Positions 1-11,916 of a stretch of DNA of 64,000 bases are shown in pieces (position 1 is the first letter of the stretch; every line of letters begins with the position of its first letter). The DNA comes from Nymphalis io (lineage: Eukaryota; Arthropoda; Insecta; Lepidoptera; Nymphalidae). The notes beneath the pieces were generated by a model that was not told the DNA's origin, made no database searches, and was given only the letters and a program-made list of their open reading frames with translations. The stretch is from positions 7,693,001 through 7,757,000 of the forward strand of contig NC_065888.1 in assembly GCF_905147045.1 (NCBI RefSeq). Direction: 5' to 3'. A program made the position numbers and the translations under genes.

Positions 1-354
1 CTTATGTATAAGGTAACTCAATACTTTAAGTTATAATAAATAATATAATAAGCATTTTGTAACTTTCAACAAAATTTTTATACTGATTATGTACGCTAAC
101 ATAGTTCTTACAAGTCACTGCAACGTTTTCCCTAAACTTTCGCTTTTAAAATAGGTTTAGCGTTTATAAAATAAACTTAAGATTTACAAAGCTTACGTAC
201 AAAGAATTAATTAAACAATAATGTATTATTGAAGTGTATTAATTTTATTGTACGAGTATCGGTTCTAAGTAGCTCAATTAACTATACAATCAAATATTAC
301 AGTCACACACGGAAGTATATTTCATAGGTAGCTTTGATTCATTGCCCTTTACCG
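1..354. other. No gene seen
   Basis: AT-rich sequence with no repeat or open frame that I can recognise. Confidence 0.6.
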
Positions 355-568
355 CTTATAACATGGACCGCTCCACGTGGGAGGTTGTTACGCTACATAC
401 GAACCGTCCAACGCATCTGCAGCAGGCCGTTGAACCCTGGATTATAACAACTGTGAGAAGTCCGTGACGTAAGTTTCGCAGCCAAAATACCTTCATGTTT
501 CGACTTAAATGCCGCGTTATTTTACGAATCTTTTCTCTAAAGTCGTCGAGTATCGCTAATCTAATCAA
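355..568. other. Coding-like island, strand unresolved
   Basis: GC content is clearly above the flanks. On the minus strand there is a 70-codon open frame from an ATG near 568 (peptide begins MIRLAILDDF, later MKVFWLRNLRHG). On the + strand an ATG at 363 opens 34 codons (begins MDRSTWEVV) whose stop is followed one base later by a consensus-like donor, C|GTAAGT, near 468. The two readings exclude each other as coding. I recognise neither protein. It could be a degraded transposon fragment, a small exon, or chance. Confidence 0.2.
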
Positions 569-882
569 AGGTGTTCGTTTCTTTTAATTTTTTTATTTAT
601 CTCTTAATATAACTTTTTCTTAAGTTTGTAATTTTTTTATATCCATTATTTGCGTTTAAAGTAACTTAATATTGTGACATGTACGTTTTAAATATGGTTT
701 AAGTACTACGAGTACTACTACACTACGACATTTGCCAACAGATGAGTTTAAATCTTCTTTTCAAAATTGAATAATGGACAAGGCATATTATTTTATAAAA
801 ATATATGTAATTGATAAAAAGCGTGGAATTGTTATTCGAATCCACGAATAACAAGTAGCAGAATATACAAATATAGTAATAG
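569..882. other. No gene seen
   Basis: AT-rich spacer leading into the first SINE; nothing recognisable. Confidence 0.6.
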
Positions 883-1172
883 TAACAGCCTGTGAATGTC
901 CCACTAGGCTAAGGCCTCCTCTCCCTTTTTGAGGAGAAGGTATGGAGCTTATTTCACCACGCTGTTCCAATGCGGGTTGGTGGAATACACATGTGGCATA
1001 ATCTCAGTAAAATTAGACACAGGTTTCCTCACGATGTTTTCCTTCGACGTCAAGCACGAGATAAATTATAATCACAAATTAAGCACATGAAAATTAAGTG
1101 GTGCTTGCCCAGGTTTGAACCCATGATCATCGGTTAAGATTCACGCGTTCCTACCACTGGGCCATCTCGGCT
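883..1172 (-). mobile_element. SINE family A, near full length
   Basis: Read on the minus strand it starts with the tRNA-like head (AGCCGAGATGGCCCAGTGG), then B-box GGTTCAAACC, and ends at GGGACATTCACAGGCTGTTAC. It is the same sequence as the copies at 42411-42710 and 8758-9246. Small indels and substitutions against those copies show it is not recent. The organisation matches abundant tRNA-derived SINEs of Lepidoptera (Metulj type, from memory). Confidence 0.85.
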
Positions 1173-2979
1173 ATTGAATATACAAAATTAAAATATAATT
1201 AAAATTTACGGTATAATCCTAAATAAAATAGTTACGACTATCCTAGTATATTGCTACTATAATAATAGTATTCTATTCTTTCTACAATCGACATTACAAA
1301 AAGGTCAATGATATAATAGCGCTGGAAATAACCTATTTTAACAAAGTTTAGTGCATAAGAAGCCGTGACGTATCTTTTATCGCAAGATAATAAAAAACTT
1401 GATCAATTCAGCTTAAATTATTTTAATTATTATTTAATCAAGAAATAAAACAAAGTTGTATGTTTTGTTTCAATTGGAATCGCAATTTAATAAAAAAAAA
1501 ACAATATATCCTATGAGTATTTTATTTATAAATTATTCTAGATTATGCAGGGAAAAATTATGAAAATTCAATATATCGATTCGTAGATATATATCAACAT
1601 ACAAATTATAATTAAGTTATTCGAGCTGGAAACAGATCGGCTCCAACTGTTTACATAGCATTAATGAGCTTTTTATTCATTTAAACATAAAATGGATCAA
1701 GTTTTATCGTTTAAAAAAATCATTAACTAATTTGGCGTAGTGTCTGTTGCTAGCTGTTGGCAGTCCTTAATAATGCAACGAAAACTGCAGTAAAGTTTGT
1801 ACTAAAGATAATGCGTTATATAAGATTTATTTATAATTAATATAATATAATTAAAACGACGTGAATTAATTAGTAAACATAATAAACTGTAAGCCTAAAG
1901 GAAACTAAGATTACTTTCACAAAAAACTACAACAGAACTTCTAGCGAATTTCGTACTGAAAACAAATCGAAGACCAACCAGGCAATTTACAAGATCTTGA
2001 TTAGTGCGTACACGTTCGTGAACATAGTTAGTTAGTGTTTAATTAACAAATGAAAGTTGCTTAAGCTGTTTAAGCGTGGCTTACACGAAGAAATTTAAAA
2101 TCGGAACTTAAATATAAATAATTATTTCGTAAAAGTAACGAAGTTGTCGAGTTTCGCAAAAAAAAGTTTTTGCTAATCGCTTTTTACCGTTTATAATATT
2201 TAAATTCATCTTTATTATCAAAGACTAAAAGCCATATAATTATTTAATGGGACACGATATTAATTATTCCAATAACATTAAAAACCCTAGCGATATTTAT
2301 CTGCTTATTATGACCATAATATATAATAAAAGATAATATTTAAAATACAAAACAATTTTTGTTTTCAGGCACATGTTTTTATAAAGCTTATCAACGAAAT
2401 ATAAATATAATTCATGATAATATAATAGAAAAAGCAGTGAAGAACGCATCCTCCAAACTTATTTGAAAAAATAATACAAAACAATGCGTTCGAAGTCGAG
2501 GTAGGCGGTTTCCATTTATAGTTTTAAAATTCGAAATAAAACAAGACAGTTGAATAGTGTAATGCTTGCTTTAATAGCACACGTGACGGCTTGGTGTCGA
2601 TGCACACTTATTATGCTGGACTAGACATAATAGCAAAGAATAACTTATATATAAATATTAATTAGCAGATGTTTATTATTGTTTCAAATATACTTAACTT
2701 AATTGTGAAGTTTTGTGTTGCAATTTATTACATACACATCAACAGAAAAAAAGGTATAAATATTTTTTCGGGGGATTCGTTTGTATAATCACATTGTTTT
2801 ATTTATAACTGTATATATTATTTAAAACAAAAAAAATATCTTAATTTTTATATTTCTTATGAAAATGAATAACAAAAACTTAAGTTGAAATAAACTTAGG
2901 TCATAGCTTTAACCGTTGTAAACGAGGCAATCAAAATTTATATAAAAGTATAAGCACCGAACGATTTTTTAGATCAAAA
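1173..2979. other. AT-rich stretch, no gene seen
   Basis: About 1.8 kb of AT-rich sequence with many short A and T runs. No repeat family or splice-flanked open frame is evident. Confidence 0.6.
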
Positions 2980-3201
2980 TTAAAGCCTCTTCGAGACAAA
3001 TCTCATTAGGTATGAATCAAATGAAACTGATTCCTTTATTCTATACTTGCATCTTTCATGCAAATTCAACATTGCAGGTTTTATCTCGGCAGGCACAGAC
3101 TCGACATTTCTTAAGGCGCGTGTACATTCAACCTCGTGATTGGAAGGGTCCGCCATAAAAGGCGAGGTATGGGACAATAGTCTTAAAAAACTTTTATACA
3201 T
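2980..3201 (-). other. Small unrecognised ORF, possible exon
   Basis: A minus-strand frame of 73 codons starts with ATG at 3201 and ends with TAA at 2980. The middle, about residues 16-58 (MADPSNHEVECTRALRNVES and following), uses mixed codons and is GC-richer than the flanks, unlike the low-complexity frames elsewhere. There is no signal peptide, membrane segment or motif that I know. An internal ATG at residue 16 sits in a better context than the first. No convincing acceptor or donor was found, so it could be an intronless small ORF, a terminal exon or a transposon scrap. I assign no function. Confidence 0.25.
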
Positions 3202-4374
3202 TACATTACAGACGTTAATGTCGAGTTATATTTTAAGTATGACACATGGAAATTTATTATTACGATTTACGAAAGTTGATTGTGTGAGATAAACGATTTA
3301 TGTAATGTTAAGTCTTTTTGCAATAACGTTTCAATGGCACTCCTTGACATCGTTAAGATGTTTGGTGTTTAATATTTAAAAAATCCAACTTAATTTTAAT
3401 TGCTATATAAAATTTATTTCGAAAGACTTACCACATCCAGACAACTTTTGACGTATAAGCGAAACTTCGCTCAGACTGCTCGTATAACCCTTCTATTTTC
3501 CGAGATTACCCTACAAGCTGCTCATTATGTTATTCAATCTTACCATCGTGACAAAATTTTATCTAAATGTATCATTACTTTCCGCATGATACACGAATAG
3601 GTAGAAATTGTGTTAGCCTCTCCATAGAAAAACCTATAATAATTTCAATATTCAAAAGATATTTCACAAACAAATTATTGTCACAATTTATGTCATAGCC
3701 AATTTCCCGCTTGCGTTGCAATGCCTGATATAACATCCAAATTCTATGTCTAAGATTAGTAGATATGGACTATGTAAGCATAATTATATATTTATACATA
3801 AATACAACTATATAATAATATGATTTTCTTACACGAGCACTCTTACATATAGCAGATAGTAATCGATTGGTTCTGTTCATATTGATCCTTCCAGTCAATT
3901 CAAAAATTGTTATTCTTATTTGCTATTTCAAAAATTCAGTTTCTACTGAGATATTTGTATCTATATAATAGAAAATCACCCAACAACGCCGCTACTGTAT
4001 TTCTCTTATATTAAACATTTGATATCTATTTCTAACTTTATGTGCAAGTTAAATTTTAATTGGATGTAATTTAATAATGGTCGGGTTTTAAACCTTGATT
4101 AAGGTCCACATTCTTTATTGGATGCAATAAACAATATCGATAACATTTAAGTAAAATTCTGACAAACCATTAGGCACCGAAGTAATAGAGAAATTAACTA
4201 TTCCCGGCAATGATACATACTACAAACTAAACTATGAAAATAATACTCAGACCCATATAAGTTGTAAGGCCTAATACTAAGTAAAGTAATATAAATAACC
4301 GAATCAGTAACGATAAGTATCATTGTGAGTATAGTAAAAATATCGTTAAGAAAAATAATACAATAATAATAGTT
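3202..4374. other. No gene seen
   Basis: AT-rich. A 66-codon + frame at 3400-3600 lacks an ATG start and looks like chance. Confidence 0.55.
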
Positions 4375-4747
4375 CTCTAGACCGATTTCGGCCACGGAGG
4401 CCAATATCAAGAGAGATTAACCAACTGCGCAGGACATATACAACTGCACAAGTGTGCGCGTAAACACAGGTGCATTCTCTATTCCCTAACTCTCATAATC
4501 CCATGGGACGGCAATCCGACACGACTGGAAAGAGAAAGAGTTCAGGCGCAGTACCAACGGCTTTACGTGCTTTCCGAGGCACGGGAGTGTACACACTTCC
4601 AACTACCAGACTCCGGGCTGCTATAAAAAATTTTGATAGAAAAACTCAATAAGTTTTTGTTGGCCCGACCTAGGATTTGAACCCAGGACCACCCGGTTGT
4701 CTACAACGGCGATCTGACATCTAGCCACTAGACCAACGACGTAGTCA
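4375..4747 (-). mobile_element. SINE family C, longest copy
   Basis: On the minus strand it reads from a tRNA-like head (CGTTGGTCTAGTGGCTAGAT) and B-box GGTTCAAATCC, through a body containing the segment CCGTGCCTCGGAAAGC, to the 3' end GGCCTCCGTGGCCG. An ATT-type tail precedes it on the plus strand. Related copies lie at 7361-7640, 16500-16748, 19534-19888, 24258-24500 and 30529-30850. The head keeps both pol III boxes in recognisable form. Confidence 0.8.
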
Positions 4748-5309
4748 ATAAAAAAATATATACATACATTATATGATATTCACCTAAGATATTCCAAACA
4801 TTGAACGGCAATCTATAATAAAATTATACGGCTTAATAGAAATGTGATCGTTATAACGGTAATACCATTCGCATTCTAGACGAGGTCAGATGTTAGGTGT
4901 TCCAATTAAAGCGAGAGCCATATCCGCTACTATTAAATTGCATGTCTTATTTAAACTTGAAAGAGAGGAATACGAAGGAAAGTTAATTGAATTCTTATTT
5001 TTTTATGTTAACTGCAATTTTCTCCAGTGCTTAGGATATTTTATGACTTCATATTTATTTTTATGGGTAGATGTTTGTAAAATGTAAATACAAACGAGTA
5101 GATAAAACAGCAGGATATAAGTTATTTATTTTCCATTAATTTTGCAAAAATAGACATAATGCCAAAAGACATTCACTTTCAGTCAAATCTAAGTAGTTTT
5201 AATTGGTATATAAGGCGCAAATAATGTACAATGTAATACGAATATAAATAGTAAAATAGCAATAATAAGCAAATAGATCCACCATACAAAAACATAAATA
5301 TAATGGTGA
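4748..5309. other. No gene seen
   Basis: AT-rich. A 65-codon + frame at 4890-5087 is hydrophobic and low in complexity; I treat it as chance. Confidence 0.55.
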
Positions 5310-5440
5310 TAAGATTGGTGTCAAAGTTTACAGGTTCGAATCTAGGTAAGCAGGACTGGGTTCTTTTTTAAACTTATCCTGTGTACAGTCATTCTCGTGT
5401 TCAGCTTCCATCTTTAAAATCGTGAGGAAAATCCATCTGT
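5310..5440 (+). mobile_element. Degraded tRNA-derived SINE (A-like)
   Basis: A B-box-like GGTTCGAATC at 5333 is followed about 70 bases later by ATCGTGAGGAAAATCC, which matches the family A body. The head is too eroded to place the start precisely. Confidence 0.5.
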
Positions 5441-5708
5441 ATTAAACGCTAGTTCTAGTTAACTCGTAATTTGAAGTACAATAAGACTTATTAAATTTAC
5501 TTTTACATGAACAAACTAATGATGCCCTACAAATAGATTTTGGCAACGACGCCCATTCCCAACAGAGGTGACGAAGTATAACTGCACACGAGATATTACA
5601 GTACCAAGTGCACGCAAGCAAAAGCACTTTTTATTTCCTAAATTCTTATAGTCTGAAGATAGATAATGCCCGGACCAACGTTATTACATATTTTCCGATA
5701 GATGTAAT

Positions 5709-5785
5709 TGATGACCAGGATTTGAACCCAGGATCTCGAGATCTTCAGCCCTATAAGCTAGTCACTACACCAACGAAGCAGTGTT
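5709..5785 (-). mobile_element. tRNA-like SINE head, solo
   Basis: The minus strand shows GCTTCGTTGGTGTAGTGACT (A-box region) and GGTTCAAATCC (B-box) at tRNA spacing. No SINE body follows. It resembles the family C head more than a functional tRNA: I cannot fold a full acceptor stem. Confidence 0.5.
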
Positions 5786-7360
5786 GCACGTATTTATATG
5801 AACAAAATCAATGAACAAAACATCTTTACTCTATTCAATATACAATTCATTTATCAATTCCAGCGTTCTAGCTCTAAAAAGTACGAAAATGCTAAAAGCC
5901 ACTGCTATTTATCAGTATAAATATAAGGCGATATATTGCAATTTAGACAAACTCTTTTGGCTAAGCCACTGTCTGGCGAGTTTTTTTTACGACACTAAAG
6001 GGACAGACGTAGACGGCATAACAAGTTGTTGACCTTTCATGAACGGTCCCAGTTTCCGATCGCTTTATCTTAAATCCCTCTGAGAAACTACTTGAAACGC
6101 TACAATTCGATATAATCGTTGAGTCGGTGAAAGTAGGTTTTATATGAAAAAAGTTTCAATATTTTCTTATAAATATAGATTATAATAGACAAGAAATATT
6201 AGGAGCACAATTTTTCCCAGATCTAGCAACATAATATTTTATTCAATATTTTATACTTGCATTGTATTGCGTTATTGAACACATCTTATTATAAACATAT
6301 TTCTTAAAAATTAAAACGGCTTGTAATAAAACAAACATTACGTTTTCATATAATAACAAACGCAACAGACGAGGAACTGAGAAATCATATTAAACTAGGA
6401 TTGGCTTCGTTTGAAAGTACTACTCGAGCGCTCGGAATACCTTTTACTCTATACATATATTAAACTTTTATTAAATTTTCTGCCAACGTCGAATGTTCTC
6501 ATAACGTGATTGAAAATATATGTAAAAATTGGACATGAAATAGAAACCACTGCTCTTTTAAAATTGTTTTATTTAATATCTTGATTTATTTACACATACA
6601 TTGAATAATGTACTATTTTTTTATAAAAAAATAAATTTGAAAATGGGAAATAAATATACAAAAATAGTTAATTATTTATATACATTTGTATTATTAAAAC
6701 TCGTGGGAACCAGTTAAGTCGTAAATAAAGACGCATGCTCAGACATCGCTAAACAAGGAACGTTAGAAACTTTAAAACTAAGACGAATTCCTAAAACAAA
6801 AAGCCGTTTCGCTTGTTCCATACCGGCATGAGAGTATCGCCTTTGTTAAAATATTTCGCACGAAAAACAATTTGCATTGGTCAAGCATTTAAACCAGCCA
6901 AAACATGCACACGTCACAGCAACTAGCGACTACGATAATATGTATAATGCAAGAGATATACTAAAAATCATACCAAAAACTTATAAAAATATTTTAATAC
7001 GTTAGAAAAAAATGTATGATACAGTGTAAAAATATATAGGTAAGAATATTTATTTAATATTTTGCGGTCAAAGTGTTATACTATAAGTATTATCTAGGAA
7101 TATGTGGACAGGATTTTCAGAAAAAGTGTTTTTTATAACGCTATAAATAAGTTAATAATAAGTATATAAGTTAAGTTAATAATCTCAAAGTTTGATTAAT
7201 ATAGAGTGACTGGTACCTTCCCAGACGGGTATGTTCAACATCGTTTGTTCACCTAATTATGTTAATGCATAATCCGACACTAAATTAATGTAAACTTATA
7301 TTAACAAAACAACGAAGAATGAAAATATTTTATATTTTTTAAATAATAATAAATAATGTC
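5786..7360. other. AT-rich stretch, no gene seen
   Basis: Two overlapping 68-73 codon + frames at 5608-6032 partly read through the tRNA-like fragment and look like chance. Nothing else stands out. Confidence 0.55.
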
Positions 7361-7640
7361 CTCCAGACCGTCGGTCACGGCGGCCAATCTCAAGATAGAC
7401 ATATTAACTAGATCTCACAATCCTATGGTACGGCAATCGGACACGAACGAAAAGTGTTCAGGTGCAGGACCAAAGGTTTTACGTGCTATCCGAGGCACGG
7501 GAGTGTAAACACTTCCGGACTCCGGGCTGTTACCGAGAATTTTCTGACAGAAAAACCGAACAACTTTTTAACCTGGGATTTGAACCTAGGACCTTCGGGT
7601 CAATGGCGTTACATCTAGCCGCTCAACCAACGAGGTAGTC
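7361..7640 (-). mobile_element. SINE family C
   Basis: Same family as 4375-4747: the 3' end on the + strand is CTCCAGACCGTCGGTCACGG after an (AAT)-rich tail, and the tRNA-like head ends near 7640. It has internal deletions relative to that copy. Confidence 0.8.
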
Positions 7641-8757
7641 AATTTTTTTATTATTAAATAATTTAATAGTTAAATTTTTAATAAAGTAAGATATTAGAAT
7701 ATATCTAAAAAAATGCAAATGCATTTTAATACCAATAAACGTGTGATATTTTAAGCCCACATAACAACAAGGGTTACGAGAGTATACATAGTACCTCAGT
7801 GTTAAAGTCATCCAGTTTACAGGTCTACTCATTCCCAACACTACTAATTTTGGTAGAGTAAATTTCTTTGCGTAAACTTATATTTTGTTAGTAGAATTCT
7901 CAGTGTTTCCTTTGAGTTAATAACAGCAATACTAACTTCAATACTAAAATTCCAATGACCAAATTGTATGAACCAGCTCCTAATATTGCAATCTTGAAAA
8001 GGCAGCTAATTCCTGATGAACAACTACTAATCGTGTTTCGTAATATTGAAACAACTTGAAATAAGCTAAAATTTATTTATTTTTTGAGTAGTCGCTCGTA
8101 GGAAAAAACTTACTTTAATTTCAAATTTTAGCTCTTTTCTATCTCAAATCGGAGTTAATTAGTAGCATAGCTATTCTTATAGTTACAACGCGCTTTAATA
8201 CACTACTTTTTTTGAAGTTGAAAGTGTAAAGGTATATAATAAATAACTATTGGCGATGACTTTAAACAAACGTTTAAATTTCTCATACTAGTATAATCAG
8301 TTTTAAAATAAGCATACATTTTTAAATCGCATTCTAAATTAAAATGATCGAACCGTAACATCGATAAGACCCAAAATACAATGAATATAATTAAGAACTG
8401 AAGAATGAGAAACTAATAAAACATTTTAAAAATAAATCATTATGTTTTAGCACTCATATTAAAAGAACAAAGGGTCAGTCTTGTTTGAACGTCCATTAGT
8501 TTTCACGAATGCGCGGAACAAGCTAACGGCACATTAACGAACATTAATCATTACGTGAAAAGTGCAATGTTCTTTTACTCACATGACGTGAACAAAATGA
8601 TTATATTATGGTATAGGTACTGCAATTTTTATTCAATGTGTATATAATATATTTATTGGAACTATTAACCAGAAAAATTCTAAGATATATTTACGACTGA
8701 TTAATTTGTCAACTCAGACCAGCTTGACAACTGGCTCACCGCAAGGAGGACGACTCT
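7641..8757. other. No gene seen
   Basis: AT-rich. The 72-codon minus frame at 7623-7841 overlaps the SINE head and is not credible as a gene. Confidence 0.55.
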
Positions 8758-9246
8758 AGCCGAATTGGCCCAGTGGTAAGAACGCGTAAATCTTAACCGA
8801 TGATCGTGGGTTCAAACCCGGGCAAGCACCACTGAATTTTCATGTGCTTAATTTGTGATTATAGTTCATCTCGTGCTTTTCGGTGAAGGAAAACATCGTG
8901 AGGAAACCTGCATGTGTATAATTTCACTGAAATTCTGCCAGATGTGTATTTCACGAACCCGCACTGGAGCAGCGTGGTGGAATAAGCTGAATGGAAATAC
9001 TGAATTATTGTAATGCCTCCTTATGTTCTATATTAGATTTAATATATTTTATTAGTATAGTCTGATAGGCTTTGCTACATATTGCCCATGGGTAAGGCAG
9101 CAGGAGGTAATAGGAAAAAATGACAACCATTCTTATATAATGAAACTATGAATAATGCATGGCAGAATAAGCTCCAAACCTTCTCCTCAAAAGGAGAGAG
9201 GAGGCCTTTAGCCCAGCAGTGGGACATTCACAGGCTGTTACGGATT
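8758..9246 (+). mobile_element. SINE family A with extra internal module
   Basis: The head (AGCCGAATTGGCCCAGTGG) and B-box GGTTCAAACCC are well preserved, and the canonical 3' end (CAGCAGTGGGACATTCACAG) closes the element. Between 9003 and about 9165 a module absent from most copies is present, starting TTATTGTAATGCCTCC and containing CTACATATTGCCCATGGGTA. The same module with the same 3' end recurs at 25217-25452, so it is a true subfamily and not a one-off insertion. Confidence 0.8.
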
Positions 9247-9917
9247 TACGACAATGATGTACACTTTTTAAAACATATGTACATATGAACTTTTAAATTG
9301 AACATTTTGATTGTTTTATTGCGGCAGGCGGTAGAATACGCTTGGCGGTAATTGTCACCATCACCCTTGACAGCAAAATGTAAACTATATTATTGTTGTA
9401 ACTGCATATTATTGTTAGTATAGAGTCAAGAAATATAATTTATTGCGATTGTATAACATTAGATGAAAAATATTGTTATTTTGTGTTTTTAAACTAAATC
9501 CATAATAATTATAATATATTGTTTGCTATATTTTTATTTCTTTTTCATATATAAAGCTAAGAGAAATAAAATAAATTGAAACAGTTTTAATATCTTACGT
9601 AAAAACATTATTTGACGCAATACTATTTACTATTGAGTTTGTAAATTCATAACTTTAACATATTTCGGACAAACCAATTGGATAAACTAAAATCACATAA
9701 TATTTAGATAATGTCAGTGCACACATATTGCATATTATATGCTGACGCGTGAAAATCGGTGACATCTTTTTATGATTCATAATGCTATATCAAATCGAGA
9801 TTTGAATATTAAGGACACCGTACATTGAATTTTTAGTGTTTAAGTAACCGACATATTCCACGTTACATGCGTAATGCGATATTTAAATTTATACTTTGTT
9901 GTGACTATAAGATATAT
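9247..9917. other. No gene seen
   Basis: AT-rich spacer between a family A and a family B SINE. Confidence 0.6.
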
Positions 9918-10206
9918 CTTTTTTTTATATAGAATAGGAAGGCGGATGAGCATATGGGCCACCTGATGATAAGTGGTCACCAACACCCATAGACATTGGC
10001 ATTGTAAGAAATATTAACCATCGCTTACATCACCAATGCCACCAACCTTGGGAACTAAGATGTCATGTCCCTTGTACCTATAATTACATTGGCTCACTCA
10101 CCCTTCAAACTGGAACAGAACAATGCCAAGTACTTTTGCGGTAGAATATCTGATGAGTGGGTGGTACCTACACAGACAAGCTTGCACAAAGCTCTACCAC
10201 CAGTAA
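9918..10206 (-). mobile_element. SINE family B, full length
   Basis: The plus strand shows poly-T, then ATAGAATAGGAAGGCGGATG, CACCTGATGATAAGTGGTCA, and ends with GCTCTACCACCAGT. So the element runs on the minus strand with its poly-A at 9918. About 290 bp. The short translated frame over it is an artefact of the repeat. Confidence 0.85.
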
Positions 10207-11802
10207 AATATCTATCAACCAATAGAGCTAATCAGAATTGCTCAGGTATTAAATTTTTTTTTTCCTCTGTTTATCACCCGATCCTATTTTTTTGTATGAT
10301 AGCTATTGGCGAGCATTAGTGTTGTAAAAAAAATGGAAAAAAGGGTAAACTATATATGTTTGAAATATACAAATCCAACAACATATATATGTTTTTTAAA
10401 ATTTTAAATAATTATTATGGTCAAATTTATATGATTGGGCGAACACTAGAAACTAATAAATGGGTGTTTATCAACTAAAAAGGGGTAGGATGATTTCAAA
10501 TCTAATATAGCTGAATAAGATAGGAATACATATCATTGTGTTATCTCGCCCGTGATGATCACGAATAACTGCATAATAAATTTCCGACGTAATCTCGATT
10601 GCGGATCAATCTCTTCCCCTCTTCTCATTCCTACGTGACTTGGAGAAATGGCCTTTACTCAATACCTAAAAACATATTACATGGAGAATTTTAATCGAAT
10701 TAACATTTTTATCTTGATCATCGTAAAATGTTGCTACAAATATTTTTTTATTTAAGAAACTGAAAAATCTATTGTTTAGCATTGCAAAGTATAAAAAGTT
10801 CTTTTAAGTTTAATATTTTAACTTAATAATAATGTGTAATACCGGCCTAATAAGTAATACCCACAATAAGTCTAGCATACTGTTAAATTTAATTGAACTA
10901 TGACGATAATACATGATTTTATCTGAATAGATAACAAAAAAACAAATAAACAATATAATAAATAAACAATTATAGTCATGTAAGAATAGGTACGGCTAGT
11001 GTACGGTATTCCTTATAACTTATTCGTTCACATTTCACTCGTGACTGTAAGGTCGTCGGTAACGGTAACTGCGCAAGACGTGAAGTTCACAGGGCAATCG
11101 TCGTAAGCAATTTATGCCTGCTATGAGCAAATTGCACGATGTGAATTGATAGTACATTCGCAAATGCAACGCTTGTAAGTAGATTTTTTTATCAAATGAT
11201 AAAAAAATCTTATGATATTTACATAGGACTATTGACTAGAGAGCCATCCACATCGTATTAAGCCCTTATAAAACAATGCTATACTTAAAAAAATAAAAAT
11301 GATCTGTAGATAACTTAAGTGGTAACAACAAAAAAATATATATATATAAAGGGTTCGGTTGCTAAAGGATTACTTTTTTCTAGACCGCGTGATAGCGATA
11401 GCGTATATTGGATTACAATGTTTACTTATTTCTCTTAAATAAATAGCTCGAAATAAAGCCTCACTGATACGCGTCAGTAATCGGAGCGGCCTTGGTTATG
11501 GAGGGTAAAGTAAGTTATACTTAGACGCAATGTATAAACTACTACCAAGCCAAGTTTCCTCAAAAATCAATATAGATTATACGCAAGACAAATAGATGAT
11601 AGTTTCAAAAATATGTTTTTTTTTTATGTAAAAATAAACACACTGATATAACTTATCCACGACTTTAAAAATACGTTATCTACTTAGTACGTTTTTTTAT
11701 CATTTATTTTTAAATGAATTATTAATCAACTTTTATCTCAGCGTTTCTATTAACAATTAATTTATTAAACAAACTTCTACATAAAAAAACTTGTCATTTT
11801 TT
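10207..11802. other. AT-rich stretch with one perfect hairpin
   Basis: No gene seen. It holds a 14-bp perfect inverted repeat with a 2-base loop at 11181-11210. The minus strand carries AATAAA at about 11763-11768, relevant to the exon candidate next door. Confidence 0.5.
11181..11210. repeat. Perfect 14-bp hairpin, 2-base loop
   Basis: The left arm AGATTTTTTTATCA (11181-11194) and right arm TGATAAAAAAATCT (11197-11210) are exact reverse complements. The arms are T/A rich, so function is doubtful. Confidence 0.8.
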
Positions 11803-11916
11803 TTATTCTGCGTCTGCGGTCGTGGCGACGTCATCTGTGTAAAATGCTATATCGGGTGACGGCCGTACAAGGCCACGGCGGCCGTTACACAAAGACGCCG
11901 ATGTTCCAAAAACGAA
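11803..11916 (-). CDS. Possible 3'-terminal coding exon
   Basis: On the minus strand a pyrimidine-rich acceptor (GTCTGTTTTTTATAG) ends at 11917 and is followed in phase 0 by 37 codons and TAA. The peptide begins FVFGTSASLC and ends TDDVATTADAE. GC content is far above the flanks and codons use many G/C third positions, as lepidopteran exons do. About 40 bases beyond the stop the minus strand has TTTAATAAATT, a possible polyadenylation signal. There is no recognisable domain; the tail is acidic. The block is also partly self-complementary (ACGGCCG at 11852 and CGGCCGT at 11878), so a structured RNA or a regulatory element is an alternative. No upstream exon could be linked with confidence. Confidence 0.35.
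   Translation of the reverse strand, partial: FVFGTSASLCNGRRGLVRPSPDIAFYTDDVATTADAE

Noticed and set aside
5709..5785. Functional tRNA gene on the minus strand
   Set aside because: Boxes are visible but the cloverleaf ends do not pair convincingly; it matches a SINE head better.
10065..10319. 84-codon + frame with CGRISDEWVVPTQTS
   Set aside because: It is SINE B read as protein; the same words appear at 24590, 25654, 52624 and 60634.
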